From an uncultured Bacteroides sp. (GTDB lineage: Bacteria > Bacteroidota > Bacteroidia > Bacteroidales > Bacteroidaceae), in the NCBI GenBank assembly GCA_934716785.1, contig CAKUYM010000001.1, positions 33,668 through 97,667 on the forward strand: a DNA stretch of 64,000 nt, read 5' to 3'. Under the pieces are notes generated by a model. It worked only from the letters and a program-made list of their open reading frames with translations. It was not told where the DNA came from and made no database searches. The translations under genes and the position numbers were made by a program. Positions 1-8,224 of the stretch are shown here, one piece after another; position 1 is the first letter of the stretch, and each line of letters opens with the position of its first letter.

Positions 1-1049
1 TCGAAGCTGTTCCGCTGGCGGCATTCTACCTGCGAGGTCAACTGGTTGAACCGGAATTCATAACGCCGCTTCATGAACTCATCCATCTGCATCACGAACA
101 ACTGCTCGGGCAGCAGACTGCTCCTGCCCGCAAAACCCTGACTGGTGCTATATACATTCCGCACTGTCGTGCGAATATGAAAATCATCGTCCGGCAGGCG
201 ATAATGCGCCCGAGTCCACCTCACCGTGTCTTCTTCGGGGATGCCGGCACGAAAACAGTGCCCTGCCAAGCTAACCAGGAAAGAATGTATGTCGCTCCCC
301 GGTGAATATGCGCCCAACTCATTCAATGCACGCGCATAAGCAGCCTCAAAAAGGACGGAAAGCGCTTGGTGATTATCATATCCCGGAGCAAGCCGTTGCA
401 GAGGCGAAGCCTCCATCTGCACCTGTTCGCGATAAGTCGTTTCGCCCGGCATGCTCATAGGCTGTTTCAAGTAGATGGGCATCGCTTCGGGATTGAAATA
501 CAGATTAGGGTCGAAAGTCAACCGGCAATACTGCTCCAACGAAGGCTCCTTCAGTTCGATATCGAAAGGGAGCTGGGGTTGATAGAACTTCACGGCAAGC
601 CGATAAGCATGCGCATGGAACAGCACCGCCCGTTCGCGGTCCTCCGGCAGTTGATCATCGGGATAGGTGAACTTCACCCATATCTTCACCGACTTTCCCG
701 AAGAACCGGTAAAGGCAAGATAGGTCTGCGGCAACTCCCTCACACGCCCTTTCACCTCCTCGGCTTCTACAAGTCCGGACAGATTATTCACCTGAATCAT
801 TACAATCCCGTTGTACGCATTCATCGTCATCACTCCGTTCTTGCGCACAAAGGCCGCTGCAGGAAGTAGCTTGGGCACTTTCTGTACATAGTCATTCTTG
901 TCACCTGGAAGCATATAAGGAAGGACTTCCCTCATCTCGGAAACGAGCCGCGCTTTGGTCTCCACTTTCATCAGCTCTACGAGCTGTTCGATGTTCAACG
1001 TCCGCAAAGTATTTACCTTGCCATCGTCTCTGATTTGTGTTATTCTCAT
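1..1049 (-). CDS. VirE N-terminal (BT4734-like) domain protein, partial
   Basis: An open frame runs from an ATG at 1047-1049 on the minus strand to the window edge, so the C-terminus is missing (349 codons visible). The start reads MRITQIRDDGKVNTLRTL, followed by a long N-terminal domain with the sequence GSSGKSVKIWVKF at about residues 115-128. This matches my knowledge of the Bacteroidota BT4734/VirE-N family, which usually continues into a VirE/primase-like P-loop domain. The role is probably nucleic-acid or mobile-element related, but no catalytic motif lies in the visible part. The gene diverges from an HU-HIG gene, a pairing often seen in Bacteroides. A -7 box lies 62-69 bases upstream. 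The family is fairly sure; the function is not. Confidence 0.75.
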   Translation of the reverse strand, partial: MRITQIRDDGKVNTLRTLNIEQLVELMKVETKARLVSEMREVLPYMLPGDKNDYVQKVPKLLPAAAFVRKNGVMTMNAYNGIVMIQVNNLSGLVEAEEVKGRVRELPQTYLAFTGSSGKSVKIWVKFTYPDDQLPEDRERAVLFHAHAYRLAVKFYQPQLPFDIELKEPSLEQYCRLTFDPNLYFNPEAMPIYLKQPMSMPGETTYREQVQMEASPLQRLAPGYDNHQALSVLFEAAYARALNELGAYSPGSDIHSFLVSLAGHCFRAGIPEEDTVRWTRAHYRLPDDDFHIRTTVRNVYSTSQGFAGRSSLLPEQLFVMQMDEFMKRRYEFRFNQLTSQVECRQRNSF

Positions 1050-1110
1050 CTATTTTATCAATATTGCTTGTCCTGCCGGTTTTGTTTACGTAGGCCAATG
1101 ATTATACTTA

Positions 1111-1118
1111 CAAATATA
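1111..1118 (-). promoter_or_regulatory. Promoter -7 box for the VirE-N gene
   Basis: On the minus strand the bases read TATATTTG, a perfect match to the Bacteroides -7 consensus TAnnTTTG. A weak ATTG at about 1139-1142 sits near the expected -33 distance. It would give a leader of roughly 55 nt before the ATG at 1049. Confidence 0.55.
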
Positions 1119-1191
1119 CTGCAATTATTCAAGACGAACAATTTTTAGAGCCCTTATTCACCTTCCTACTAAGAAAGATTTCGAGAATTCA

Positions 1192-1363
1192 TTTCTCATG
1201 TTCTCATCTTTTGGGGATAAAGGATAGATAGTCAGCATAATATGGCATGAGAAACACTTTCTCGAAATGGCGTTTCTCATCATATTTCCCGTATTCGAGG
1301 TCTAAAATCTCCATTTCTCATTGCGCTTAATACATTTCGCACTGCGCCTAATGCATTTCGCAT
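1192..1363. repeat. TTTCTCAT motif cluster and 21-bp tandem repeat
   Basis: The octamer TTTCTCAT occurs at 1192-1199, 1273-1280 and 1314-1321, and its complement ATGAGAAA at 1247-1254. The pair 1247-1255/1272-1280 forms a 9-bp inverted repeat. Directly after the last copy, a 21-bp unit (TGCGCTTAATACATTTCGCAC) at 1322-1342 is repeated with three changes at 1343-1363. The cluster lies in the 590-bp gap between two divergent genes and continues on the far side of the HU-HIG gene. Confidence 0.7.
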
Positions 1364-1411
1364 CATACCGGTCATCTTGCATCAGTTTGCGTGAAAACAA
1401 ATAAGTGTTTA

Positions 1412-1443
1412 CTTGTTTTAGCGCCGATATTATCGTATCTTTG
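1412..1443 (+). promoter_or_regulatory. Promoter for the HU-HIG gene
   Basis: A perfect Bacteroides -7 box, TATCTTTG, lies at 1436-1443, with CTTG at 1412-1415 as a -33 element 20 bp upstream. Transcription would start near 1450, which places the hairpin repeats at 1459-1544 inside a leader of about 190 nt. Confidence 0.6.
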
Positions 1444-1458
1444 AGGCTACATCACAAC

Positions 1459-1544
1459 CGTTCTACTGTAGTGCACAGAACGGTGCACTACAGTGAAAAG
1501 ATCTGTTCACCGGAGTGCAAAGATCTGTGCACTACAGTGGAACG
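1459..1544 (+). promoter_or_regulatory. Leader with two mutually exclusive hairpins and 22-bp repeats
   Basis: The arm at 1459-1476 (CGTTCTACTGTAGTGCAC) can pair in two ways. A perfect 12-bp stem with a 6-nt loop forms with 1483-1494. A 17-of-18-bp stem forms with 1527-1544. The two downstream arms belong to a 22-bp tandem unit that starts at 1483, 1505 and 1527, of which the middle copy is degenerate. The whole array sits between the promoter and the start codon of the HU-HIG gene. It could be an RNA switch, a multi-site operator, or both; the sequence shows only the geometry. Confidence 0.7.
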
Positions 1545-1639
1545 AAAGAAATGCCGGTAGAAGAGCATGAGGATGAAGGCTAAATGAAACAACAATATTA
1601 GCTACATAACATATTAATCAATATTAAATCAGAACAGCG

Positions 1640-2266
1640 ATGGCAATACACTTCGAGTTTTACAAGAATCCCCAACCGGAGAAAGAAGGGGAAGAAACAA
1701 GTTATCACCCCAGGGTGATCAATTTCCAGCAAGTCGACACCAAGAGGTTGGCAAGGGAAATTCATCAGGCAAGCACTTTCGGACAGGCGGAAGTGGAAGC
1801 GATGCTGATGGAACTGAGCAGATGCATGGGCAATCACCTGCGCGAAGGGCAAAGGGTGCATCTGGACGGCATCGGTTATTTTCAAATCACACTGCAAGCC
1901 GCCGAACCCATACACTCGCTCAAGACCCGTGCTGACAAAGTGAGACTGAAGTCCATCGGTTTCCGTGCCGACAAAAAGCTAAGAAGCTCATGTATCGGTA
2001 CGCACTTGCGACGCTCGAAATACAGACCGCATTCCGCCTCTCTCTCGGAGGAGGAAATCGACCGGAAACTCACGGCATATTTTGCAACGCAACCCGTACT
2101 GACCCGCAGCGACATGCAGTCAATCTGCTGCTTCACCAAAAGCATGGCGGGGCGACAAATCCGTCGGTTAAAAGCCTCAGGAAAGTTAGAAAATATCGGA
2201 AAACCGACACAGCCCATCTATATCCCGAAACCGGGATGCTACGGGAAACAGGCCCGGCAAGAATGA
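1640..2266 (+). CDS. HU-HIG family DNA-binding protein
   Basis: The product has 208 residues. Residues about 1-125 form a Bacteroidota-type HU domain with a central Gly-containing turn (LDGIGYFQITL), as in the HU-HIG family (PF18291). Residues about 140-200 look like a small winged helix (SLSEEEIDRKLTAYF, then a helix-turn-helix with GRQIRRLKASGKL). The protein probably bends or organises DNA in the nucleoid, or regulates its own region. It is preceded by a leader of about 190 nt rich in inverted repeats and flanked on both sides by ATGAGAAA motifs. It diverges from the VirE-N gene. The start is the first ATG, with only a weak Shine-Dalgarno. Confidence 0.85.
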   Translation: MAIHFEFYKNPQPEKEGEETSYHPRVINFQQVDTKRLAREIHQASTFGQAEVEAMLMELSRCMGNHLREGQRVHLDGIGYFQITLQAAEPIHSLKTRADKVRLKSIGFRADKKLRSSCIGTHLRRSKYRPHSASLSEEEIDRKLTAYFATQPVLTRSDMQSICCFTKSMAGRQIRRLKASGKLENIGKPTQPIYIPKPGCYGKQARQE

Positions 2267-2292
2267 GAGATGAGTGATATTTGTATATTTTC

Positions 2293-2347
2293 GCGAATAA
2301 ACAATGAGAAACGCCTTTGGGCCAATGTATTTCTCATTGTTTATCGC
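2293..2347. repeat. 18-bp inverted repeat downstream of the HU-HIG gene
   Basis: The left arm 2293-2311 (GCGA-A-TAAACAATGAGAAA) pairs with the right arm 2330-2347 (TTTCTCATTGTTTATCGC) with one bulged base and an 18-nt loop. No T-run follows, so it is not a classical terminator. The ATGAGAAA core is the same motif seen at 1192-1321, and further copies follow at 2377-2392. Confidence 0.65.
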
Positions 2348-2549
2348 ACTAATAATCTGCCACTTACAACAAAACTATGAGAACATGAGAAATGAAAAGC
2401 AAAAATACGCGTTAGTGTAACGGCTTCAATCAAGAGTTAGTGGAAAGGATAAAGAACGACATGCGCGCCTTGTTCTCCCCAATAAGGTGCAAATCTTAAG
2501 ATTTTATTAAATTCTCCTTATAATATAAGGTAAGGAAAATCTTTTTTTT

Positions 2550-2557
2550 TACTTTTG
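2550..2557 (+). promoter_or_regulatory. Promoter -7 box for topA
   Basis: TACTTTTG matches TAnnTTTG exactly. No clear -33 element was seen. The expected transcription start near 2564 rules out a TTG start at 2555 and supports the ATG at 2600. Confidence 0.55.
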
Positions 2558-2599
2558 TCCCCGAATATTATGGTACAAGCCATTATAAAAGAAAGAATT

Positions 2600-4954
2600 A
2601 TGCAGAAAAACCTTGTCATTGTAGAGTCTCCGGCAAAAGCAAAAACGATTGAAAAGTTTCTTGGGAAGGACTTTAAAGTCCTGTCAAGTTATGGACACAT
2701 ACGCGATTTGAAGAAGAAAGACTTCAGCATCGACGTAGCGAAGAACTTCAAACCCAACTACGAAATCCCGGCAGACAAAAAGGCTTTGGTAAGCACACTG
2801 AAAGCAGAAGCGAAAGAGGCGGAAACCGTATGGCTCGCATCCGATGAGGACCGCGAAGGAGAGGCCATCGCCTGGCATCTGTATGAGGTCTTAAAACTGA
2901 AACCGGAACACACAAAACGGATCGTATTTCATGAAATCACCAAAAGCGCTATCTTAAAAGCTATCGAACAGCCGCGCGATATCGACATCAATCTTGTGAA
3001 CGCACAGCAGGCACGACGCATACTCGACCGCATCGTGGGTTTCGAACTTTCGCCCATCCTGTGGAGAAAAGTGAAACCCGCCCTCTCGGCAGGACGCGTA
3101 CAGTCGGTCACTGTCCGTCTGATCGTAGAGCGTGAACGCGAAATACAGGCTTTCAAATCGGAAGCGGCTTATCGGGTGACTGCCATTTTCCGCGTGCCGG
3201 ACACTGACGGAAAGATGGTGGAGATGAAAGCCGAACTTAGCCGACGCATCAAAACGAAGAAAGAGGCCAAGGCTTTCCTCGAAGCTTGCCAGGAAGCCAA
3301 GTTTACAATTGAAGACATTACTACCCGACCGATAAAGAAGACACCGCCCGCGCCATTCACAACATCTACGTTGCAGCAGGAAGCGGCACGCAAGTTAGGA
3401 TATACCGTAGCTCAGACCATGATGCTTGCACAGCGTCTGTATGAATCGGGATTCATCACTTATATGCGTACGGACTCCGTCAACTTGTCGGAATATGCAG
3501 TAGCAAGCAGCAAGGATGCCATTGCCCAAATGATGGGTGAGCGTTACGTACATCCACGCCACTTCGATACAAAAGTCAAGGGCGCACAGGAAGCGCACGA
3601 AGCCATCCGGCCTACTTATATGGAAAATCAATCCATAGACGCTCCGGCACAAGAAAAGAAACTGTATGATCTGATCTGGAAGCGTACAATCGCGTCGCAA
3701 ATGGCAGATGCGGAGTTGGAGAAGACAACGGCAACCATCTCAATAAGCGGCAGCAGCGATGTGTTTACGGCTATCGGCGAAGTAATCAAGTTTGACGGAT
3801 TCCTGCGTGTCTACCGCGAATCTTACGATGACGACAGTGAGCAGGAAGATGAAAGCCGCCTGTTGCCTCCTTTGAAGAAGGGACAACAACTGGAGCATGG
3901 TCCTGTCATCGCCACCGAGCGTTTCACTCAACGCCCGCCACGCTATACGGAAGCCAGCCTTGTGCGCAAACTGGAGGAGCTGGGCATCGGACGTCCGTCT
4001 ACCTATGCACCTACCATTTCCACCATTCAGCAACGCGGATATGTGGAAAAAGGAAACAAAGACGGAGAAGAGCGTACTTTCAATGTGCTGACCTTGAAAG
4101 GTGACCGGATAGAGGACGAAAACCGTACGGAGATCACCGGTGCAGAAAAGTCCAAGCTGTTTCCTACGGATACCGGTACGGTGGTAAACGACTTCCTGAC
4201 CGAATACTTCCCGGATATTATGGACTACAACTTTACGGCAAGTGTAGAAAAGGATTTCGATGAGATTGCAGAGGGAGAAGTGCAATGGACTTCCATCATG
4301 AAGACGTTCTATGATAAATTTCACCCGGCTGTAGAGAAGACTATGGCAACCAAGACTGAGCGCAAGATAGGCGAACGTGTGTTGGGAGAAGATCCGCTAA
4401 GCGGCAAACCTGTTTCGGTAAAGATCGGACGTTTCGGCCCCATGGTGCAGATCGGTACGGCGGAGGATGAGGAGAAGCCGCGTTTTGCTCAGTTGAAGAA
4501 AGGACAGTCCATAGAGACCATCACGCTGAGCGAGGCTTTGGAGTTGTTCAGGCTGCCGCGCCTATTGGGCGAATATGAGGGGAAAACGGTCAGTGTAGGT
4601 ACCGGACGTTTCGGACCTTACATACTACATAACAAGGTATATGTGTCTCTGCCGAAAACAATGGATCCGATGGAAGTTACGCTGGAAGAAGCTGAACAGT
4701 TGATATTGGAAAAACGGGCGAAAGAAGCAGAACGGCATATCAAGACGTTTGAAGAAGAGCCGGATATGGAGATTCTGAACGGACGCTACGGGCCTTATAT
4801 CGCCTACAAGGGTAATAACTATAAGATTCCTAAAGATATCGTACCACAGGATTTGAGCCTGAGTAGTTGCCTTGAGTTGGTCAAGCTGCAAGACGAAAAA
4901 GGTGAGTCGCCTTCTGCCAAACGAGGCAAACGGACAACAACAAAGAAAAAGTAA
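2600..4954 (+). CDS. topA: DNA topoisomerase I
   Basis: Type IA topoisomerase of 784 residues that relaxes negative supercoils by transient single-strand cleavage. The TOPRIM domain is at the N-terminus (VIVESPAKAKTIEKFLG, then SDEDREGEAIAWHL with the metal-binding acidic residues). Further on are SAGRVQSVTVRLIVERE and the catalytic Tyr motif SGFITYMRTDSVNLS at about residues 290-305. The C-terminal third carries glycine/phenylalanine-rich repeats (GRFGPM, GRFGPYI, GRYGPYI) instead of cysteine zinc fingers, and a Lys-rich tail. The ATG at 2600 is chosen because the product then begins MQKNLVIVESPAK; the upstream ATG at 2570 leaves almost no leader. It converges with argS on a shared terminator. 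Confidence 0.95.
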   Translation: MQKNLVIVESPAKAKTIEKFLGKDFKVLSSYGHIRDLKKKDFSIDVAKNFKPNYEIPADKKALVSTLKAEAKEAETVWLASDEDREGEAIAWHLYEVLKLKPEHTKRIVFHEITKSAILKAIEQPRDIDINLVNAQQARRILDRIVGFELSPILWRKVKPALSAGRVQSVTVRLIVEREREIQAFKSEAAYRVTAIFRVPDTDGKMVEMKAELSRRIKTKKEAKAFLEACQEAKFTIEDITTRPIKKTPPAPFTTSTLQQEAARKLGYTVAQTMMLAQRLYESGFITYMRTDSVNLSEYAVASSKDAIAQMMGERYVHPRHFDTKVKGAQEAHEAIRPTYMENQSIDAPAQEKKLYDLIWKRTIASQMADAELEKTTATISISGSSDVFTAIGEVIKFDGFLRVYRESYDDDSEQEDESRLLPPLKKGQQLEHGPVIATERFTQRPPRYTEASLVRKLEELGIGRPSTYAPTISTIQQRGYVEKGNKDGEERTFNVLTLKGDRIEDENRTEITGAEKSKLFPTDTGTVVNDFLTEYFPDIMDYNFTASVEKDFDEIAEGEVQWTSIMKTFYDKFHPAVEKTMATKTERKIGERVLGEDPLSGKPVSVKIGRFGPMVQIGTAEDEEKPRFAQLKKGQSIETITLSEALELFRLPRLLGEYEGKTVSVGTGRFGPYILHNKVYVSLPKTMDPMEVTLEEAEQLILEKRAKEAERHIKTFEEEPDMEILNGRYGPYIAYKGNNYKIPKDIVPQDLSLSSCLELVKLQDEKGESPSAKRGKRTTTKKK

Positions 4955-5070
4955 AAAAAACAGAGTTGCATTAAAGCCTTGGCAATAATTGACAATAAAA
5001 GGACGGCTGCACCAAAGTCTTGAAAACATATATAAGGTGCGTCATAATGCCTTCAATAAATGTCCAAATA

Positions 5071-5120
5071 AAAAGAATTACCCCTGCCACAAGTTATTTG
5101 TAGCAGGGGTAATTTCTTTT
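5071..5120. terminator. Bidirectional terminator between topA and argS
   Basis: A stem with arms ATTACCCCTGC and GCAGGGGTAAT is flanked by an A-run on the left and a T-run on the right, so it can serve both convergent genes. Confidence 0.85.
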
Positions 5121-5152
5121 AAAAGGAGTTTTGACACACTCCCTATTTCATT

Positions 5153-6970
5153 TTACATTCTGGAAGGCACTTCGATGCCGAGCAATCCCATGCCCAAACG
5201 CACCACTTTCGCTACGTTGGCAGACAAAGCGATACGGAATATCTTCACCGCTTCGTTTTCTTCGCGCAGAATGCTATAATCATGATAGAACTGGTTGTAC
5301 TCTTTCACCAAGTCGTAAGTATAGTTGGCGATAATAGACGGGCTGTAATCCTCGCCCGCCTGTTTCACGATAGCGGCAAAATCGGCAACCATCTGAATCA
5401 ATCCCTCTTCCTTTTCACTCAACTCAATGCCTGCCGGTATCTGCTCCGGTATCACAATGCCGGATTCGGCAGCCTTGCGAAGTACAGACTGGATACGCGC
5501 ATAAGTATATTGGATAAACGGACCTGTATTGCCATTGAAGTCGATGGATTCTTTCGGGTTGAATGTCATGTTCTTACGGGCATCCACCTTCAGGATGAAA
5601 TATTTCAATGCGCCCAACCCCACGATACGGGCAATGTCATCAGCTTCTTCCTGCGTCAAGCCGTCCAGCTTACCAAGTTCCTGTGAAGTTTCTTTGGCAG
5701 TGGCAATCATCTCTTCCATCAGATCGTCGGCATCGACGACTGTGCCTTCGCGGGATTTCATCTTACCCTCCGGCAGTTCCACCATTCCGTAAGAGAAGTG
5801 CACCAGACTCTTGCCCCACTCGAAGCCGAGCTTATCGAGCAGGATGGAAAGCACTTGGAAATGATAGTTCTGCTCGTTGCCAACCACATAAATCATCTTG
5901 TCGATAGGATAATCGGCAAAACGGAGCTTCGCCGTACCGATGTCCTGCGTCATATAAACGGATGTGCCGTCGCCACGGAGAAGCAACTTGTGATCCAACC
6001 CCTCGGCAGTCAAATCAGCCCAGACAGAGCCGTCTTCTTTCTTGAAGAAGAAACCTTTTTCCAGTCCTTCCATGACCTTCTCTTTTCCTTCCAGGTAAGT
6101 GTTGGACTCATAATATATCTTATCGAAGCTGACACCCATCTTCTTGTAAGTCTCATCAAAACCGGCATATACCCAGTTGTTCATCATTTCCCACAAGCCG
6201 CGCACCTCCGGGTCACCGGCTTCCCACTTCACAAGCATCTCACGGGCTTCCTGCATCAGCGGAGAAGCAGCTTCGGCTTTCGCCTTCGCTTCATCGTCAC
6301 TCATTCCCTGCGCTTTATATTCGGCCATCAGTTCCTTAACTTCCGCTTTATAATGCTTGTCGAAAGCCACATAGTAATCGCCCACCAGATGGTCGCCTTT
6401 CTTACCTGAATTTTCGGGAGTTTCGCCGTTGCCGTATTTCTTCCATGCAAGCATGGACTTGCAGATATGGATACCGCGGTCGTTCACGATATTTGTCTTT
6501 ACAACCTTATTGCCGTTTGCTGCCAGGATATTGGCCAATGCGTTGCCTAAAAGATTGTTACGCACATGCCCCAAGTGAAGCGGTTTGTTCGTATTCGGAG
6601 AAGAATACTCAATCATCACCAACGGCGAAGCCTCGGTGGGCTTTACAAAACCATATTGCTCGTCGGCCTGAATTTCATTGAGCAACTGAATCCACGTAGC
6701 TGATGCGATAGTAAGGTTCAAGAATCCCTTTATCACGTTAAAGGAGGCTACCGCCGGTTCATTCGCCTTCAGGTATTCACCGATTTCCTGCGCCGTCTGC
6801 TCAGGGCCTTTTCTTGACATCTTCAGGAAAGGGAAAACCACCAACGTCAAATGTCCTTCAAATTCTTTCTTCGTCTTTTGAATTTGCACCATCTTTTCAG
6901 GGACTTCCTGACCGTAGAGTGCTTTGAGTCCGCTAATGACGGACGCCACAAGTTTATCTTCTATCTTCAT
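5153..6970 (-). CDS. argS: Arginyl-tRNA synthetase
   Basis: Class I aminoacyl-tRNA synthetase of 605 residues that charges tRNA-Arg. The ATP-binding HIGH motif is present as SSPNTNKPLHLGHVRNN near residue 125, and the KMSKS counterpart as EGKMKSREGT near residue 385. The C-terminal anticodon-binding helical domain ends in GLLGIEVPSRM. The ATG at 6970 (MKIEDKLVASVI) is preferred over the longer frame from 7018, whose extra residues overlap the upstream terminator and promoter. Confidence 0.95.
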   Translation of the reverse strand: MKIEDKLVASVISGLKALYGQEVPEKMVQIQKTKKEFEGHLTLVVFPFLKMSRKGPEQTAQEIGEYLKANEPAVASFNVIKGFLNLTIASATWIQLLNEIQADEQYGFVKPTEASPLVMIEYSSPNTNKPLHLGHVRNNLLGNALANILAANGNKVVKTNIVNDRGIHICKSMLAWKKYGNGETPENSGKKGDHLVGDYYVAFDKHYKAEVKELMAEYKAQGMSDDEAKAKAEAASPLMQEAREMLVKWEAGDPEVRGLWEMMNNWVYAGFDETYKKMGVSFDKIYYESNTYLEGKEKVMEGLEKGFFFKKEDGSVWADLTAEGLDHKLLLRGDGTSVYMTQDIGTAKLRFADYPIDKMIYVVGNEQNYHFQVLSILLDKLGFEWGKSLVHFSYGMVELPEGKMKSREGTVVDADDLMEEMIATAKETSQELGKLDGLTQEEADDIARIVGLGALKYFILKVDARKNMTFNPKESIDFNGNTGPFIQYTYARIQSVLRKAAESGIVIPEQIPAGIELSEKEEGLIQMVADFAAIVKQAGEDYSPSIIANYTYDLVKEYNQFYHDYSILREENEAVKIFRIALSANVAKVVRLGMGLLGIEVPSRM

Positions 6971-6991
6971 AATCAATTTTTTTCTTGTCCG

Positions 6992-6999
6992 CAAAGATA
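6992..6999 (-). promoter_or_regulatory. Promoter -7 box for argS
   Basis: The minus strand reads TATCTTTG, a perfect Bacteroides -7 box, 22 bases upstream of the argS ATG. It lies just beyond the HU terminator, so argS is transcribed independently. Confidence 0.6.
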
Positions 7000-7002
7000 A
7001 CA

Positions 7003-7035
7003 AAAAAAGGAGACGCAATGCGTCTCCTTTTTCTA
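7003..7035 (-). terminator. Terminator of the HU gene
   Basis: The stem GGAGACGC/GCGTCTCC has a very short loop and is flanked by A and T runs. On the minus strand it follows the HU stop codon by about 20 bases. Confidence 0.8.
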
Positions 7036-7055
7036 AATTCTTTCAACTATATATT

Positions 7056-7328
7056 TTATTCTACAGCTGCAGACAGTTCGGCACCTGCTTTGAACTTAAC
7101 CACTTTCTTGGCAGGAATAATAATAGTTGCCTTTGTAGAAGGATTAATACCGGTTCTTTCAGCTCTTTCGCCTACAGAGAAAGTACCAAAACCAACGAGG
7201 GATACCTTATCACCGGCTTTCATAGCATTGGTAACTGAAGTGACAAAAGCATCAAGCGCTTTTTTGGCATCGGCTTTGCTCAATTGAGACTCAGCAGCCA
7301 TTGCACTAATAAGTTCAGACTTATTCAT
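7056..7328 (-). CDS. HU family DNA-binding protein
   Basis: A 90-residue histone-like protein that binds and bends DNA as a dimer. It shows the full HU architecture: the N-terminal helical pair (MNKSELISAMAAES, AKKALDAFVTSV), the saddle GDKVSLVGFGTFSV, the beta-arm with the conserved INPSTK and an IPAKKVVKFKAG stretch, and a short C-terminal helix. It is monocistronic, with its own promoter and terminator. The Bacteroides genome usually has several HU paralogs, so I do not assign a specific letter. Confidence 0.93.
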   Translation of the reverse strand: MNKSELISAMAAESQLSKADAKKALDAFVTSVTNAMKAGDKVSLVGFGTFSVGERAERTGINPSTKATIIIPAKKVVKFKAGAELSAAVE

Positions 7329-7394
7329 AATACGTAAATTGATTAATTAATATAATAGTTACACAAAAGATTATCCATCAAGGAATTGATTTCA

Positions 7395-7425
7395 CAAATA
7401 TAGCTGAACAAAACAACATATCAAA
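7395..7425 (-). promoter_or_regulatory. Promoter of the HU gene
   Basis: On the minus strand TTTG at 7425-7422 and TATATTTG at 7402-7395 are separated by exactly 19 bp. This is the best-formed Bacteroides promoter in the window, and the leader is about 60 nt. Confidence 0.75.
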
Positions 7426-7508
7426 TAAAAACATGAAAAAAACGCAGCAATTTATTGAAAAAGAGCTAATAGGAAGCTATTTTCATGCTTAAAAACAGAA
7501 TTTATTCG

Positions 7509-7516
7509 TACTTTTG
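7509..7516 (+). promoter_or_regulatory. Promoter -7 box for the rhomboid operon
   Basis: TACTTTTG matches TAnnTTTG. It lies 31 bases upstream of the ATG at 7547. No clear -33 element is visible. It makes a TTG start at 7514 impossible. Confidence 0.55.
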
Positions 7517-7546
7517 CATTCATTATCTAAAAATTCGGAATTAAAA

Positions 7547-8224
7547 ATGATGCCAACTGTAACTAAAAACTTGATAATTATAAATGTACTGGTATTTTTC
7601 GGTACAATCGTCGCTCAACGATACGGCTTAGACTTAACCAGCTACTTAGGATTGCATTTTTTCCTCGCAAGTGACTTCAACTTGGCGCAGCTCATCACTT
7701 ATATGTTCATGCACGGCGGGTTCAGCCACATTTTCTTCAATATGTTCGCTGTTTTCATGTTCGGCCCTATTCTCGAACGAACCTGGGGACCTAAACGTTT
7801 CTTGTTTTACTATATCGCCTGCGGCATCGGTGCAGGACTCATCCAAGAAGGAGTGCAGTATATACAGTACGTGACGGAACTGAGCCGCTACACACAGGTA
7901 AACATCGGTACGGGGATTATCCCCATGGGCGAATATCTCAACATGATGACCACCGTAGGTGCTTCGGGAGCAGTCTACGCCATTTTGCTGGCGTTCGGCA
8001 TGCTGTTTCCCGACAACCGCCTGTTTATCTTCCCGCTGCCCTTCCCCATCAAGGCGAAATTCTTCGTTATCGGGTATGCCGCAATCGAGTTGTGGGCGGG
8101 ACTTGCCAACAGTGCCGGAGACAATGTGGCTCACTTCGCTCATTTGGGGGGAATGCTGTTCGGACTGATTCTGATTTTATACTGGAGAAAAAAAAGTAAT
8201 GACCATGGGACATATTATAGCTGA
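7547..8224 (+). CDS. Rhomboid family intramembrane serine protease
   Basis: A 225-residue inner-membrane protein with about six hydrophobic segments. The catalytic serine lies in VGASGAVYAI (GxSG) near residue 145, and the catalytic histidine in NVAHFAHLGGML near residue 200. HGGFSHIFFNMFAVF in the second helix is also typical of the family. It cleaves membrane-embedded substrates; which ones is unknown. The next rhomboid gene starts 26 bases before this one ends, so the two are translationally coupled. Confidence 0.9.
   Translation: MMPTVTKNLIIINVLVFFGTIVAQRYGLDLTSYLGLHFFLASDFNLAQLITYMFMHGGFSHIFFNMFAVFMFGPILERTWGPKRFLFYYIACGIGAGLIQEGVQYIQYVTELSRYTQVNIGTGIIPMGEYLNMMTTVGASGAVYAILLAFGMLFPDNRLFIFPLPFPIKAKFFVIGYAAIELWAGLANSAGDNVAHFAHLGGMLFGLILILYWRKKSNDHGTYYS

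Noticed and set aside
366-869. Plus-strand ORF of 167 codons
   Set aside because: It is the complement of the VirE-N coding frame, and the product is a low-quality Arg/His/Leu-rich shadow without domains.
1465-1544. CRISPR-like array of short repeats
   Set aside because: The units are only 22 bp, contiguous without spacers, and lie in one leader; there are no cas genes.
5131-5334. Small plus-strand ORFs over the argS 3' end
   Set aside because: Antisense shadows of argS.
7646-8143. Minus-strand ORF opposite the first rhomboid
   Set aside because: It is a shadow of the rhomboid frame without export signal or motif.
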